64,000 nucleotides of DNA. Source: Candidatus Zixiibacteriota bacterium. Lineage in GTDB: Bacteria; Zixibacteria; MSB-5A5; GN15; FEB-12. A model generated the notes under the pieces. It saw only the letters and a list, made by a program, of their open reading frames with translations, was not told where the DNA came from and searched no databases. A program made the translations under genes and the position numbers. The DNA lies in assembly GCA_022571985.1 (NCBI GenBank), contig JACZWU010000004.1, positions 1 through 64,000 on the forward strand, written 5' to 3'. Below, piece by piece: positions 56,901-64,000 of the stretch. Position 1 is the stretch's first letter. Every line of letters starts with the position of its first letter.

Positions 56901-59900
56901 TTTCGTGCCTTATGACAGCGGTAATTATACCATCATTGCAACTGCCACTGATTCCTGCGGCAACATAGTCGCTGATACGGCAGTCGTTAGAATTCTGACC
57001 GACCAGTTTGTCGATCTGGCCTGTCCGCCTGATACTTCGATTTTTATATGTCAGCCGGAAACGCTCTGCTTCCCTCTGGGAAATATTCCAGCCTGGGCGG
57101 ATATCGAAGTCAGCGGTATTGCTACCTGGTATGATGCAGAGAATAACCAGGTTTGTTTTTATGCTGAATGCGGGGTTCGCAACCGGATTATTGTCAAGGC
57201 CATCACGCCCTGTGATACTATAAGTTGCGAGTTTACTGTAGATGTCCAATGTAACGTGACACCTCTGGTATTTCTGCCCGGGGACAGTTCGATTGCCCTG
57301 TGTATGGCGGACACAGTTGCTATTCCTGTTGGGATAATCGACCCCAATGGCAATATCAGCAGTATAGTGCTGCCCGACTGGGTCAGTTATGACGAATTTG
57401 CCGGTCTGCTTTATTTTATGGCCGATACCAGCGGTTTGTATGAAATAATTGTCACAGTAACTGATAGCTGTGATGCTTCAAAATCCGATCGCATAATAGT
57501 AAGCGTAACAATTGATGAAGCTCCGGTCTGCCAGTTTCCGTCCGATACAAGTTTCTTCCTCTGTGGTCCGGCTGAAATATCTCTTCGGGTGGGTGCACAT
57601 GATAATAATGATCGAAATCCTATTTGTAGTTTATTAAGCGGTCCCGGCATAATTTTCAAAGACAGCTGGATCTATCAGGCTGATAACAATGCCGTACTTG
57701 ATGTCGTAATAGAATGCCGTGACAAGTGTGATAATGTCTGTATTGATAGTTTCAGAGTAACTATTGATATCAATGAAGCGCCTGTCTGCGATGTTCCATC
57801 AGATACTGTCTTTAATCTTTGCGATGTTACAGAAATCTGCCTGCCAATTCTGGGCACTGATGTTGATGGCAACCTGCTCGGATGTGAAATTGTCTCCGGG
57901 CCGGGAAGTTTAGGTGGAGCCAGCGGCAAGAATGCAATTGCTTCTCAAGCCTCCTCAAACACAACCAGTCTATTGTGGTGTTACACTCCGACCAATGATA
58001 CAACTTTTGAAGTTGTCATCCGCTGCAGCGATAGTTGCGGTGCTTTCTGTGAAGACAGCTTTACAGTTACTATTAATCTAAACGAAGCTCCGGTAGTTGT
58101 TTTACCCTCAGATACCAGCATATTCCTTTGCAGCGCTGACTCTGTCAGTATTCCCATAGTAATTAGTGACGCCGAAAATAATATCACTTCAATTGAACTG
58201 CCAATCTGGACAAATTATGATGAACTCTCAGGCCTCTTATCATTCTACTCAGACACAAGCGGAGTCTATGAGATTTATGTCAGAGCTACCGACAGCTGCA
58301 GTTTGTTTTCAGAAGATACAGTTGTCGTAACGGTAGCCGTAGAAGAGCCTCCGATCTGCCAGCTTCCGGCCGACACAAGTTTCTTTATTTGCGGCCCGAC
58401 AGAAATATCTTTGCCGGTAGCCGCATTTGATAATACTGATCTACTGCCTACCTGCAGCGTAATAATCGGCCCAGGAACTGTTATTGATGGGAATTGGGTT
58501 TATCAGGCAGACTCCGATGCAGTAATAGATGTAGTAATAGAATGCCAGGCCACCTGTGGTAATTCATGCGTAGATAGTTTCAGTGTTACAATAGACTTAA
58601 ATGAAACTCCTGTCTGCGATATTCCAACGGACACGACTCTTAACCTTTGTGAAATAACAGAAATATGTCTGCCTCTGTTTGGTAGCGATGCCGACGGCAA
58701 CTTGCTGGGCTGTGAAATTATCTCCGGCCCGGGAAGTCTGGTGGGGCCAGACAGCAAGAATTCAATTTTTTCTCAGGCCTCCGCAAATACAACCAGTCTA
58801 TTATGGTGCTATACACCAACCAAAGATACGACTTTTGAAGTAGTAATACGCTGCAGCGACAGTTGCGGAGCTTTCTGCGAAGACAGCTTCACCGTTACCA
58901 TAAACTTAAACCAGGCTCCTGAAGTGTTCTGCCCGGCAGACAGTTCAATGTTGCTCTGTGAATTAACGGAAATTTTCCTGACAGGTTTTACGGCTACCGA
59001 TATAAACGGTGATGAACTTACGCTCTCAGTAAATATAGGAACGTTGTCAGGGGATACGCTGTTTTTTACTCCTGTCGTTGGTGAGAATCTTATCACATTT
59101 ATTGCAACGGATTCCTGCGGTTTATCCGATACCTGCCAGACTCTTATAATTGTAGATACAAATTCTGCTCCAGTATGTAACTTAGTTAGCGATACGACTA
59201 TAACCAGCTGCGTTACCGAGCAAATTTGTCTGCCCGTTGGCGGCACAGATATAGACGGAAATCTAATCAGCTGCGAGATCGTCAGTGGTCCGGGTGTAAT
59301 CGAAAACGGATTCTGGTGCTATACGCCGCAGGCGAAAGATACTATTGATGTTACTTTCCGTTGTACCGATGAGTGCGGAAAATTTTGTGAGTCGTCTCTC
59401 AGAGTCATAATCGATGCCGGCGTAGCGCCGGTCATCGCAGACCAGTTCTACTCATTCAAATATTGCGCAGAAACGTTTAACAAAGAGCTCAATATTTTCG
59501 CAACCAATGATTCTGCTGACCCGACAATTTTTGAACTTCTCTCAGGAGCCGGTTTTATTGATTCTCTTTCAGGTCTTATCACTTATCTGCCGGATACACC
59601 GGGTGTATATGGTTTCGAAGTAGCCGTAAGTAATTCCTGCGGCAGCGATACTGCCACCATTGCAGATACCATAATATTTAATCGTGCACCGGAAGTTATT
59701 GTTTTTGATACGACAATTCAGCTATGCAGCACAGAAGAAATCTGTTTCGATGTCTTTGCTTTTGATGCCGATGGCGACTCACTTCAAATTACTCTTGTCC
59801 AGGGTCCCGGACAGTTTACTCAGTTGACAGACAATTCCGGACAGCACTGTTTCACGCCGAATAATATCGATTCAGCAACTTATCTGTTTGTTTATGAGGT

Positions 59901-62900
59901 CTCGGATTTGTGCGAGAACGGAGTTAACCGCCAATCCAACTCGACTGAGACAATCTCAATTACGGTTATTACTAACGAAAAACCGACAATAACCTGCTCG
60001 GATGTTTCGCTGACATTATTCTCCTGCGGTGATTCGGTTTGCTTTACCGTCTCAGCTACCGACCCTGACAGTGATTTGTTGATATTTGAAGTCCTCTCCG
60101 GTAACGCTATTGCCAACGATAGTATAATCTGTCTGACAGGTGACAGCTCCGGCACCTACGAAGTGACCATTTTATGTATAGACAGTTGTTTGAACAGCGA
60201 CACCTGTACTGTAATCGTGAATGTAATCAGGAATTCGCCACCTGCAATAGAGTTAGGTGCCGATTTCTCCGTAGAGGGTTGCAGCGAACAGGAAATCTGC
60301 CTGGGATTTTTTGCAAGCGACCCCGATAATAATCTTGAGTCTCTGTTCTCAAATATCGGGTTGATTGTAGGCCAGGACAGCCTCTGCTTTATAGCGGATA
60401 GTTCGGGCGTCTACCAGATAATTGTTACAGCGGTTGACTCCTGCGGTGCGGAAGACCTGGATACAATAAATGTCACCGTTACTCTTAATACGCCGCCGAT
60501 AGTAAGTCTTGGAGCTGACACAACCCGTCAGATATGTGCGGGGGATTCTGTTTGTCTGTCCGTCACAATAGATGACGACAACATTTCTTCGATAGCATCA
60601 AACTATCAATTAATTGATAACGTAGTTTGTTTCAGCGCAGATACAGCCGGCGTCTATGAAGTGTGGGTTTCTGTTACTGATTCCTGCGGAATCGAAGTAG
60701 CAGACACGGCTTATGTCACCTTGACTATACCGTTACCTCCTGTCTTAGAACTCGGGGAAGACTTTTCGATCATACTCTGTGATACAGGAACTTTCTGCTT
60801 CATTGCCAAGACGATTGAAAATTATGATTCAGTCTATTCGAATTACGGAGTGTTTGACACACTGTCAAAACTCTTCTGCGGGACAATAGATAGCTCGATA
60901 GCCGACTACTTTATTGTCGAAATATTCGATCTCTGCGGTCGCTCAGCCAGAGACAGTATCTGGTTTGATATTAGAGTCAATTCTTCTCCGTTTGTAGACC
61001 TTCCGATGTTAGACACAAATGTTTATTTCTGTGAGTCTGATAGTATCTGTCTGCCGCTATTGTTTTCAGATAATGAACAGGTAATTACTGACGGAAGTAT
61101 ACAGGTTAACTACGGCAGATACTCGAACGGTCAAGTTTGCTTCATGCCAGATAGCAACGGAACATATTTGATAGTAGCATCTGCAACGGATCCTTGTGGG
61201 GCAGTGGTGGCAGATACTGCTGAAGTAATCGTGACACTTAATTCTTCTCCGCTCGTAATTGTGGATTCTATTGGACCTCTCAAGCTCTGTCCCGGTGAAA
61301 AGGTCTGTTTGTTGGTGACTATTGAAGATGACAATATTTCTTCGACTTCATCAAATTTTGAATTGCTGAACGATTCAGTCTGTTTCAGCGCAGATACAGC
61401 CGGAACTTATGAGATTTGGGTTTCAGCTATAGATTCCTGCGGAGTAGAAGCTGCCGATACTGTCTATGTCACAGTTATTTTTCCTCCTGCTCCTTTCGTA
61501 GAACTTGGTGAAGATTTTGTGGCGGTTATTTGCGAGCCGATCCAAATCTGTATTGACCCTGATACTATTGCAAATTTCAATTCGATAACGGTCAATTACG
61601 GACAGTTCGACCCGATCACCAATCTATTCTGCGTTAATATAGATAGCAGCATTTCGGACTATCTGATTGTTGAAATAACCGACTCTTGTGGTCGCGTAGC
61701 CAGAGACAGCTTGTGGTTTGATATCAAGCTCAATACTGCGCCGGTCGTTGAAGTTGCAATGCCTGACACTACCGTTTATCTCTGCGGTCCGGCATATATT
61801 TGTTTGTCGCTTTTATTCTCAGACTTTGAAGAGCAATTTGCAGATGGAGATATTTCGGTTAATTACGGAAATTATGCAAACGGCGAAATTTGTTTTGTAC
61901 CTTATGACAGCGGAACCTATACGATAATAGCTTCCGTCACAGATTCCTGCGGTGAAATTGCTGCCGATACAGCTGTTGTCACAGTCCTTACAGACCAGTT
62001 TGTTGACCTCAGGTGTCCGAGTGATACTTCCATCTTTATCTGTCAACCGGAAACTCTTTGTTTCCCTCTGGGAGATATTCCTGTCTGGGCTGACATTTCT
62101 GTCAGCGGTATCGCCACCTGGTATGACTCAGAAAATAATCAAGTCTGCTTTTATGCCGAATGCGGTGTTCGCAACCGGATAATTGTTAAAGCTATTACAC
62201 CTTGTGATACAATAATTTGTGAGTTTACTGTCAATGTTGACTGTAATCAAACACCGGTAGTTCTTTTACCCGGTGATACCAGCTTTGTATTGTGCGGGTC
62301 GGATTACGTAAGTTTCCCGGTCGGAATCGGTGACCCTGATAATAATATTGAGACGATAAATATTGATAGCTGGGCTGCCTATGAGCCGATTAGCAGCAGG
62401 ATTAGCTTTGCAGCAGATACCGAAGGTGTTTATATTCTGAATATTTCGGCGACAGATTCATGCGGCGCTCAGGCCTCGGCTCAAATAGCCGTAACAGTAC
62501 AACTGAATGAAGCACCTGTCATAACTTTTGGACAATCGGATTCGGTCTATGTAATCTGTGTCTTTGGCGAAATTTGTCTGCCGCTTGATATTTTTGACCG
62601 CGAAAACAGCATCGTAAGTGTGGTGCCTTCAATAGGGTATTTCGATGCTGCCAATCAGCAGATTTGCTTTACGCCGACAGACACGGTTGGTTTATATTGC
62701 ATCGATGTAATAGCCACAGATTCCTGCGGTCTGGCTGACACCACGACTAAGTGCCTGAGCATAGAAAGTGATCGGGCTATTGGACTTGACTGTCCTTCGG
62801 ACACCCTTATAACCAGTTTATGTTTCCCAGGTGTGGTCAGCAGATTTATAGATATTTCCGGGCAGCCTGATAGTATCATTACAAGTTTTGGATATTTTGA

Positions 62901-64000
62901 TGAAAGCGAAATCTTTTTCTCGGCAGACACCAGCGGATTTTATACAATAGATTTAAGCGTCTATTCGCCATGCAGTACTTTGAACTGCCAGTTATACTTT
63001 GATGTTACGATTGTGGATTCAGTTGACATAATCTGTCCGGCAGATGACTTTGTTACAATCTGCGGACCGGATACACTCTGTTATCCAATTATAAAATCTA
63101 ACTCGGTACAGTCTCTGAGCGTAAATGCTCCGGCCTTTATTGACGGTGACTTTGTTTGTCTGCCGGTAAGCAACTCCGGAACATATAATTTAACTATTAT
63201 TGGTGTTGGCGAATGCGGCGCAGATACTTGCGAATTCAGCATCACAGTCGAGGTCAATTCGGCTCCGGTCTTAGTTTCAGCGGCTGATACAACTTATGAT
63301 GACTGTATCATTACTGAGATTTGCGTGCCATATACTGTAACAGACGCAGACAATAACATAGATAGTATCGTTGGTCCGGACGGCCTTTTGACCGGCAATG
63401 AGTACTGCTTTACTCCGCCGGTACCTGGCCTCTACAACCTTGTCTTTACTGCCTACGATTCTTGTGGAGCAATCGGCTCTGATACCACTGCTATAAGAAT
63501 TACTATATCATTGGCAAATATTACCTGTCCGTCAGGAACGCAACTTCGTACGGTCTGCAGTGGTGATTCTGCTACGGTATCAGTGCTAATATCTCCTTTT
63601 GATGCAATCGTAACAGTATTCTTAGACGACCAGCCAAACGGCTATTATGACTTTAGTCTGGGACTGGTTGTTGTTTTCCCGGAAGTATCAGGTACACATG
63701 ATGTGATGGTAGTTGCCGAAGCGAAATGTATAACAGACACCTGCTTATTTGTCCTGGATGCTACCGTACAGGAACCGCCCATTGTTATCTGTCCTGCCCA
63801 GATTGACACCAACGTTTGTCTCAATGACGGCAACACTATCTGCTTCCCGGTATCTGTTAGCGGTACAGGTGTCGAACTTTCAGTAAGTGATAATGCCGTC
63901 CTCACAGATAGCACCGTCTGCGTAAGTGTCAGTCAGGATGGCACAATTCAAGTTATTACTTATGCTCAGGGCGTCTGCGGCATAGACAGCTGTATTACAA
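53962..64000 (+). CDS. Giant secreted Cys-rich repeat protein, 3' end beyond window
   Basis: The frame is open for at least 3,346 codons to the window edge with no stop. The start is a TTG at 53962-53964 with AAGGA 6 bases upstream, opening a signal peptide (LKFAIVLTFVLIVPIFGSAS, then ISLAC). A unique N-terminal region of about 165 residues is followed by about 37 tandem units of roughly 85 residues. Each has the pattern DTSIFLC, ICLP or VCF, a DPDNNI-like acidic turn, and TDSCG near the end. The paired Cys suggest disulfide-stapled beta-sandwich (Ig/cadherin-like) domains, and the acidic turns suggest calcium binding. A giant surface adhesin or fibre is the likely role, by analogy with other long repeat proteins. 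The C-terminal anchor cannot be seen. Confidence 0.85.
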   Translation, partial: MRENFGQSLKFAIVLTFVLIVPIFGSASAISLACDTTKVTSHFTLIFEGVTYDTSAGTSKWDYSLQWDGHPPELSHFFLELCSLITDQNLVAVEPGFGTIGKNGNSKLWGIKWDDIENFPSDTLFTFSFTLDQLLALDHTQFAPKAGVNKNIATICGPSVFCRGLEDLCIGNIRPAAFCPSDTSIFLCELQPVCISSFGATDPDNNLASIEISGGVLSGDTVCFMPVEGTNTITLIATDSCGVADTCTTIVTVSLGQPPFITASAPAEINLCLPETICINFTVGDPDNDIDSVWTNLGRIENYRVCFEADSTGLYQLVLTVVDSCGFSAVDSFEIFISINEPPVIVAIDTTDNYFCEGANQVCVKLTINNPIGGLTGSSNLGVFNASDSTVCFYVDSSGRYCDEVIITNSCGLSDTISYCIDVIVNRPPVAVCPANDTINTCEPGKICLPGFAATDQDGNIAEVIVIGGNLSGDTVCFSAQQGNNLITLIVTDSCGLSDTCTTIITVDNNGTPPIVVFDSLPDISLCQPESLCVTFSINDPDSNVDSIWSDFTYYENSSEICFYADTSGRYDINVFVRDLCGFIASDTISVYVELNSSPIVNLPDSINSNFCLVQTVCLPVEIIDENIASISSNYVLINDSICFSPDTAGTYLVWVEVTDSCGLITADTTIVTVAKSGTPPVVTFDPLSDISLCQPEALCLSFGVTDPDNDIDSIWSDFTYTGNAPLICFSADTTGTYVINVFVRDRCGFIDSDTISVYIEINAQPIVTLPDSISIDFCFEQAICIPVEIIDDNISSINSNYAIINDTICFNPDTTGTFLVWVEVTDSCGLIAADTTVVTVLVSPPPVLELGDDFAAVICGPGTFCIKADTIKYYDSVYVNYGTFDSATNLFCVTIDSSISDYLIVEITDSCGRVARDSLWFDIVVNPPLLVKQAMPDTTIYLCGPAYVCLPLEIGYDNISLPDSNITVSRGQYENGQVCFVPYDSGNYTIIATATDSCGNIVADTAVVRILTDQFVDLACPPDTSIFICQPETLCFPLGNIPAWADIEVSGIATWYDAENNQVCFYAECGVRNRIIVKAITPCDTISCEFTVDVQCNVTPLVFLPGDSSIALCMADTVAIPVGIIDPNGNISSIVLPDWVSYDEFAGLLYFMADTSGLYEIIVTVTDSCDASKSDRIIVSVTIDEAPVCQFPSDTSFFLCGPAEISLRVGAHDNNDRNPICSLLSGPGIIFKDSWIYQADNNAVLDVVIECRDKCDNVCIDSFRVTIDINEAPVCDVPSDTVFNLCDVTEICLPILGTDVDGNLLGCEIVSGPGSLGGASGKNAIASQASSNTTSLLWCYTPTNDTTFEVVIRCSDSCGAFCEDSFTVTINLNEAPVVVLPSDTSIFLCSADSVSIPIVISDAENNITSIELPIWTNYDELSGLLSFYSDTSGVYEIYVRATDSCSLFSEDTVVVTVAVEEPPICQLPADTSFFICGPTEISLPVAAFDNTDLLPTCSVIIGPGTVIDGNWVYQADSDAVIDVVIECQATCGNSCVDSFSVTIDLNETPVCDIPTDTTLNLCEITEICLPLFGSDADGNLLGCEIISGPGSLVGPDSKNSIFSQASANTTSLLWCYTPTKDTTFEVVIRCSDSCGAFCEDSFTVTINLNQAPEVFCPADSSMLLCELTEIFLTGFTATDINGDELTLSVNIGTLSGDTLFFTPVVGENLITFIATDSCGLSDTCQTLIIVDTNSAPVCNLVSDTTITSCVTEQICLPVGGTDIDGNLISCEIVSGPGVIENGFWCYTPQAKDTIDVTFRCTDECGKFCESSLRVIIDAGVAPVIADQFYSFKYCAETFNKELNIFATNDSADPTIFELLSGAGFIDSLSGLITYLPDTPGVYGFEVAVSNSCGSDTATIADTIIFNRAPEVIVFDTTIQLCSTEEICFDVFAFDADGDSLQITLVQGPGQFTQLTDNSGQHCFTPNNIDSATYLFVYEVSDLCENGVNRQSNSTETISITVITNEKPTITCSDVSLTLFSCGDSVCFTVSATDPDSDLLIFEVLSGNAIANDSIICLTGDSSGTYEVTILCIDSCLNSDTCTVIVNVIRNSPPAIELGADFSVEGCSEQEICLGFFASDPDNNLESLFSNIGLIVGQDSLCFIADSSGVYQIIVTAVDSCGAEDLDTINVTVTLNTPPIVSLGADTTRQICAGDSVCLSVTIDDDNISSIASNYQLIDNVVCFSADTAGVYEVWVSVTDSCGIEVADTAYVTLTIPLPPVLELGEDFSIILCDTGTFCFIAKTIENYDSVYSNYGVFDTLSKLFCGTIDSSIADYFIVEIFDLCGRSARDSIWFDIRVNSSPFVDLPMLDTNVYFCESDSICLPLLFSDNEQVITDGSIQVNYGRYSNGQVCFMPDSNGTYLIVASATDPCGAVVADTAEVIVTLNSSPLVIVDSIGPLKLCPGEKVCLLVTIEDDNISSTSSNFELLNDSVCFSADTAGTYEIWVSAIDSCGVEAADTVYVTVIFPPAPFVELGEDFVAVICEPIQICIDPDTIANFNSITVNYGQFDPITNLFCVNIDSSISDYLIVEITDSCGRVARDSLWFDIKLNTAPVVEVAMPDTTVYLCGPAYICLSLLFSDFEEQFADGDISVNYGNYANGEICFVPYDSGTYTIIASVTDSCGEIAADTAVVTVLTDQFVDLRCPSDTSIFICQPETLCFPLGDIPVWADISVSGIATWYDSENNQVCFYAECGVRNRIIVKAITPCDTIICEFTVNVDCNQTPVVLLPGDTSFVLCGSDYVSFPVGIGDPDNNIETINIDSWAAYEPISSRISFAADTEGVYILNISATDSCGAQASAQIAVTVQLNEAPVITFGQSDSVYVICVFGEICLPLDIFDRENSIVSVVPSIGYFDAANQQICFTPTDTVGLYCIDVIATDSCGLADTTTKCLSIESDRAIGLDCPSDTLITSLCFPGVVSRFIDISGQPDSIITSFGYFDESEIFFSADTSGFYTIDLSVYSPCSTLNCQLYFDVTIVDSVDIICPADDFVTICGPDTLCYPIIKSNSVQSLSVNAPAFIDGDFVCLPVSNSGTYNLTIIGVGECGADTCEFSITVEVNSAPVLVSAADTTYDDCIITEICVPYTVTDADNNIDSIVGPDGLLTGNEYCFTPPVPGLYNLVFTAYDSCGAIGSDTTAIRITISLANITCPSGTQLRTVCSGDSATVSVLISPFDAIVTVFLDDQPNGYYDFSLGLVVVFPEVSGTHDVMVVAEAKCITDTCLFVLDATVQEPPIVICPAQIDTNVCLNDGNTICFPVSVSGTGVELSVSDNAVLTDSTVCVSVSQDGTIQVITYAQGVCGIDSCIT
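57515..58910 (+). repeat. Three-domain higher-order repeat inside the giant gene
   Basis: Sequence from about 57515 recurs from about 58343 with an offset of exactly 828 bp (276 codons, three domains). For example CCTGTCTGCGAT occurs at 57781 and 58609, and the segment around TGCGGTGCTTTCTG near 58040 recurs near 58868. A second duplication with offset 4992 bp links the region around 57001 to that around 61993. Confidence 0.75.

Noticed and set aside
54357-63914. Many minus-strand frames opposite the giant gene
   Set aside because: All are antisense shadows of one continuous plus-strand frame; they start and stop with no relation to ribosome sites.

Overview
The window looks like a chromosome segment from a Gram-negative bacterium, probably an uncultured member of the FCB superphylum or a Zixibacteria-like lineage; this taxonomic guess is inference. 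LpxD, BamA, Skp/OmpH and a Lgt-like enzyme indicate an outer membrane with lipid A and lipoproteins. Large secreted proteins end in type I dockerin repeats or in FlgD-like 'YPNPY' domains. There are HisC-like, acyl-CoA dehydrogenase and acetoacetyl-CoA synthetase genes, many TTG starts behind good Shine-Dalgarno sites, and several families of short intergenic palindromes. I saw no rRNA, tRNA or CRISPR array.

Left part (1-20 kb): a frame-disrupted secreted repeat protein is followed by an EgtD-like histidine methyltransferase and a two-gene ABC importer of the OpuC/EgtUV type. Divergent from these are tetrahydropterin genes: folE, a 411-residue protein made of three PTPS-like domains, and a short-chain reductase. 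A TPR lipoprotein follows. Then comes a tight minus-strand operon for complete phenylalanine/tyrosine breakdown: HPPD, homogentisate dioxygenase, a HisC-family aminotransferase, fumarylacetoacetase, a flavin-reductase-like protein, acetoacetyl-CoA synthetase and phenylalanine hydroxylase. The folE/PTPS/SDR set can supply the pterin cofactor of the hydroxylase, so the two blocks read as one metabolic unit. Maleylacetoacetate isomerase and pterin recycling enzymes are not in view.

Middle (20-33 kb): a Ser/Thr kinase-TPR gene is broken, with its 5' and 3' ends surviving on either side of about 1.7 kb of unrelated DNA carrying two orphan genes. An intact paralogue of that kinase lies nearby, separated by a secreted protein gene. 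A heterodimeric ABC exporter is preceded by a 24-codon leader ORF, mutually exclusive RNA hairpins and an intrinsic terminator, which looks like ribosome-dependent attenuation.

Housekeeping block (33-46 kb): lgt-like, PAP2 phosphatase, rsmI, nadE, ssb, a small membrane protein, an envelope-biogenesis operon (rplU, bamA, skp, lpxD), uvrB, a prohibitin-like lipoprotein and an acyl-CoA dehydrogenase.

Right part (46-64 kb): two large paralogous secreted dockerin proteins, then a divergent giant gene with no stop codon before the window edge (more than 3,340 codons). It is built from about 37 Cys-containing repeats of roughly 85 residues and is preceded by a promoter and a long hairpin-rich leader.
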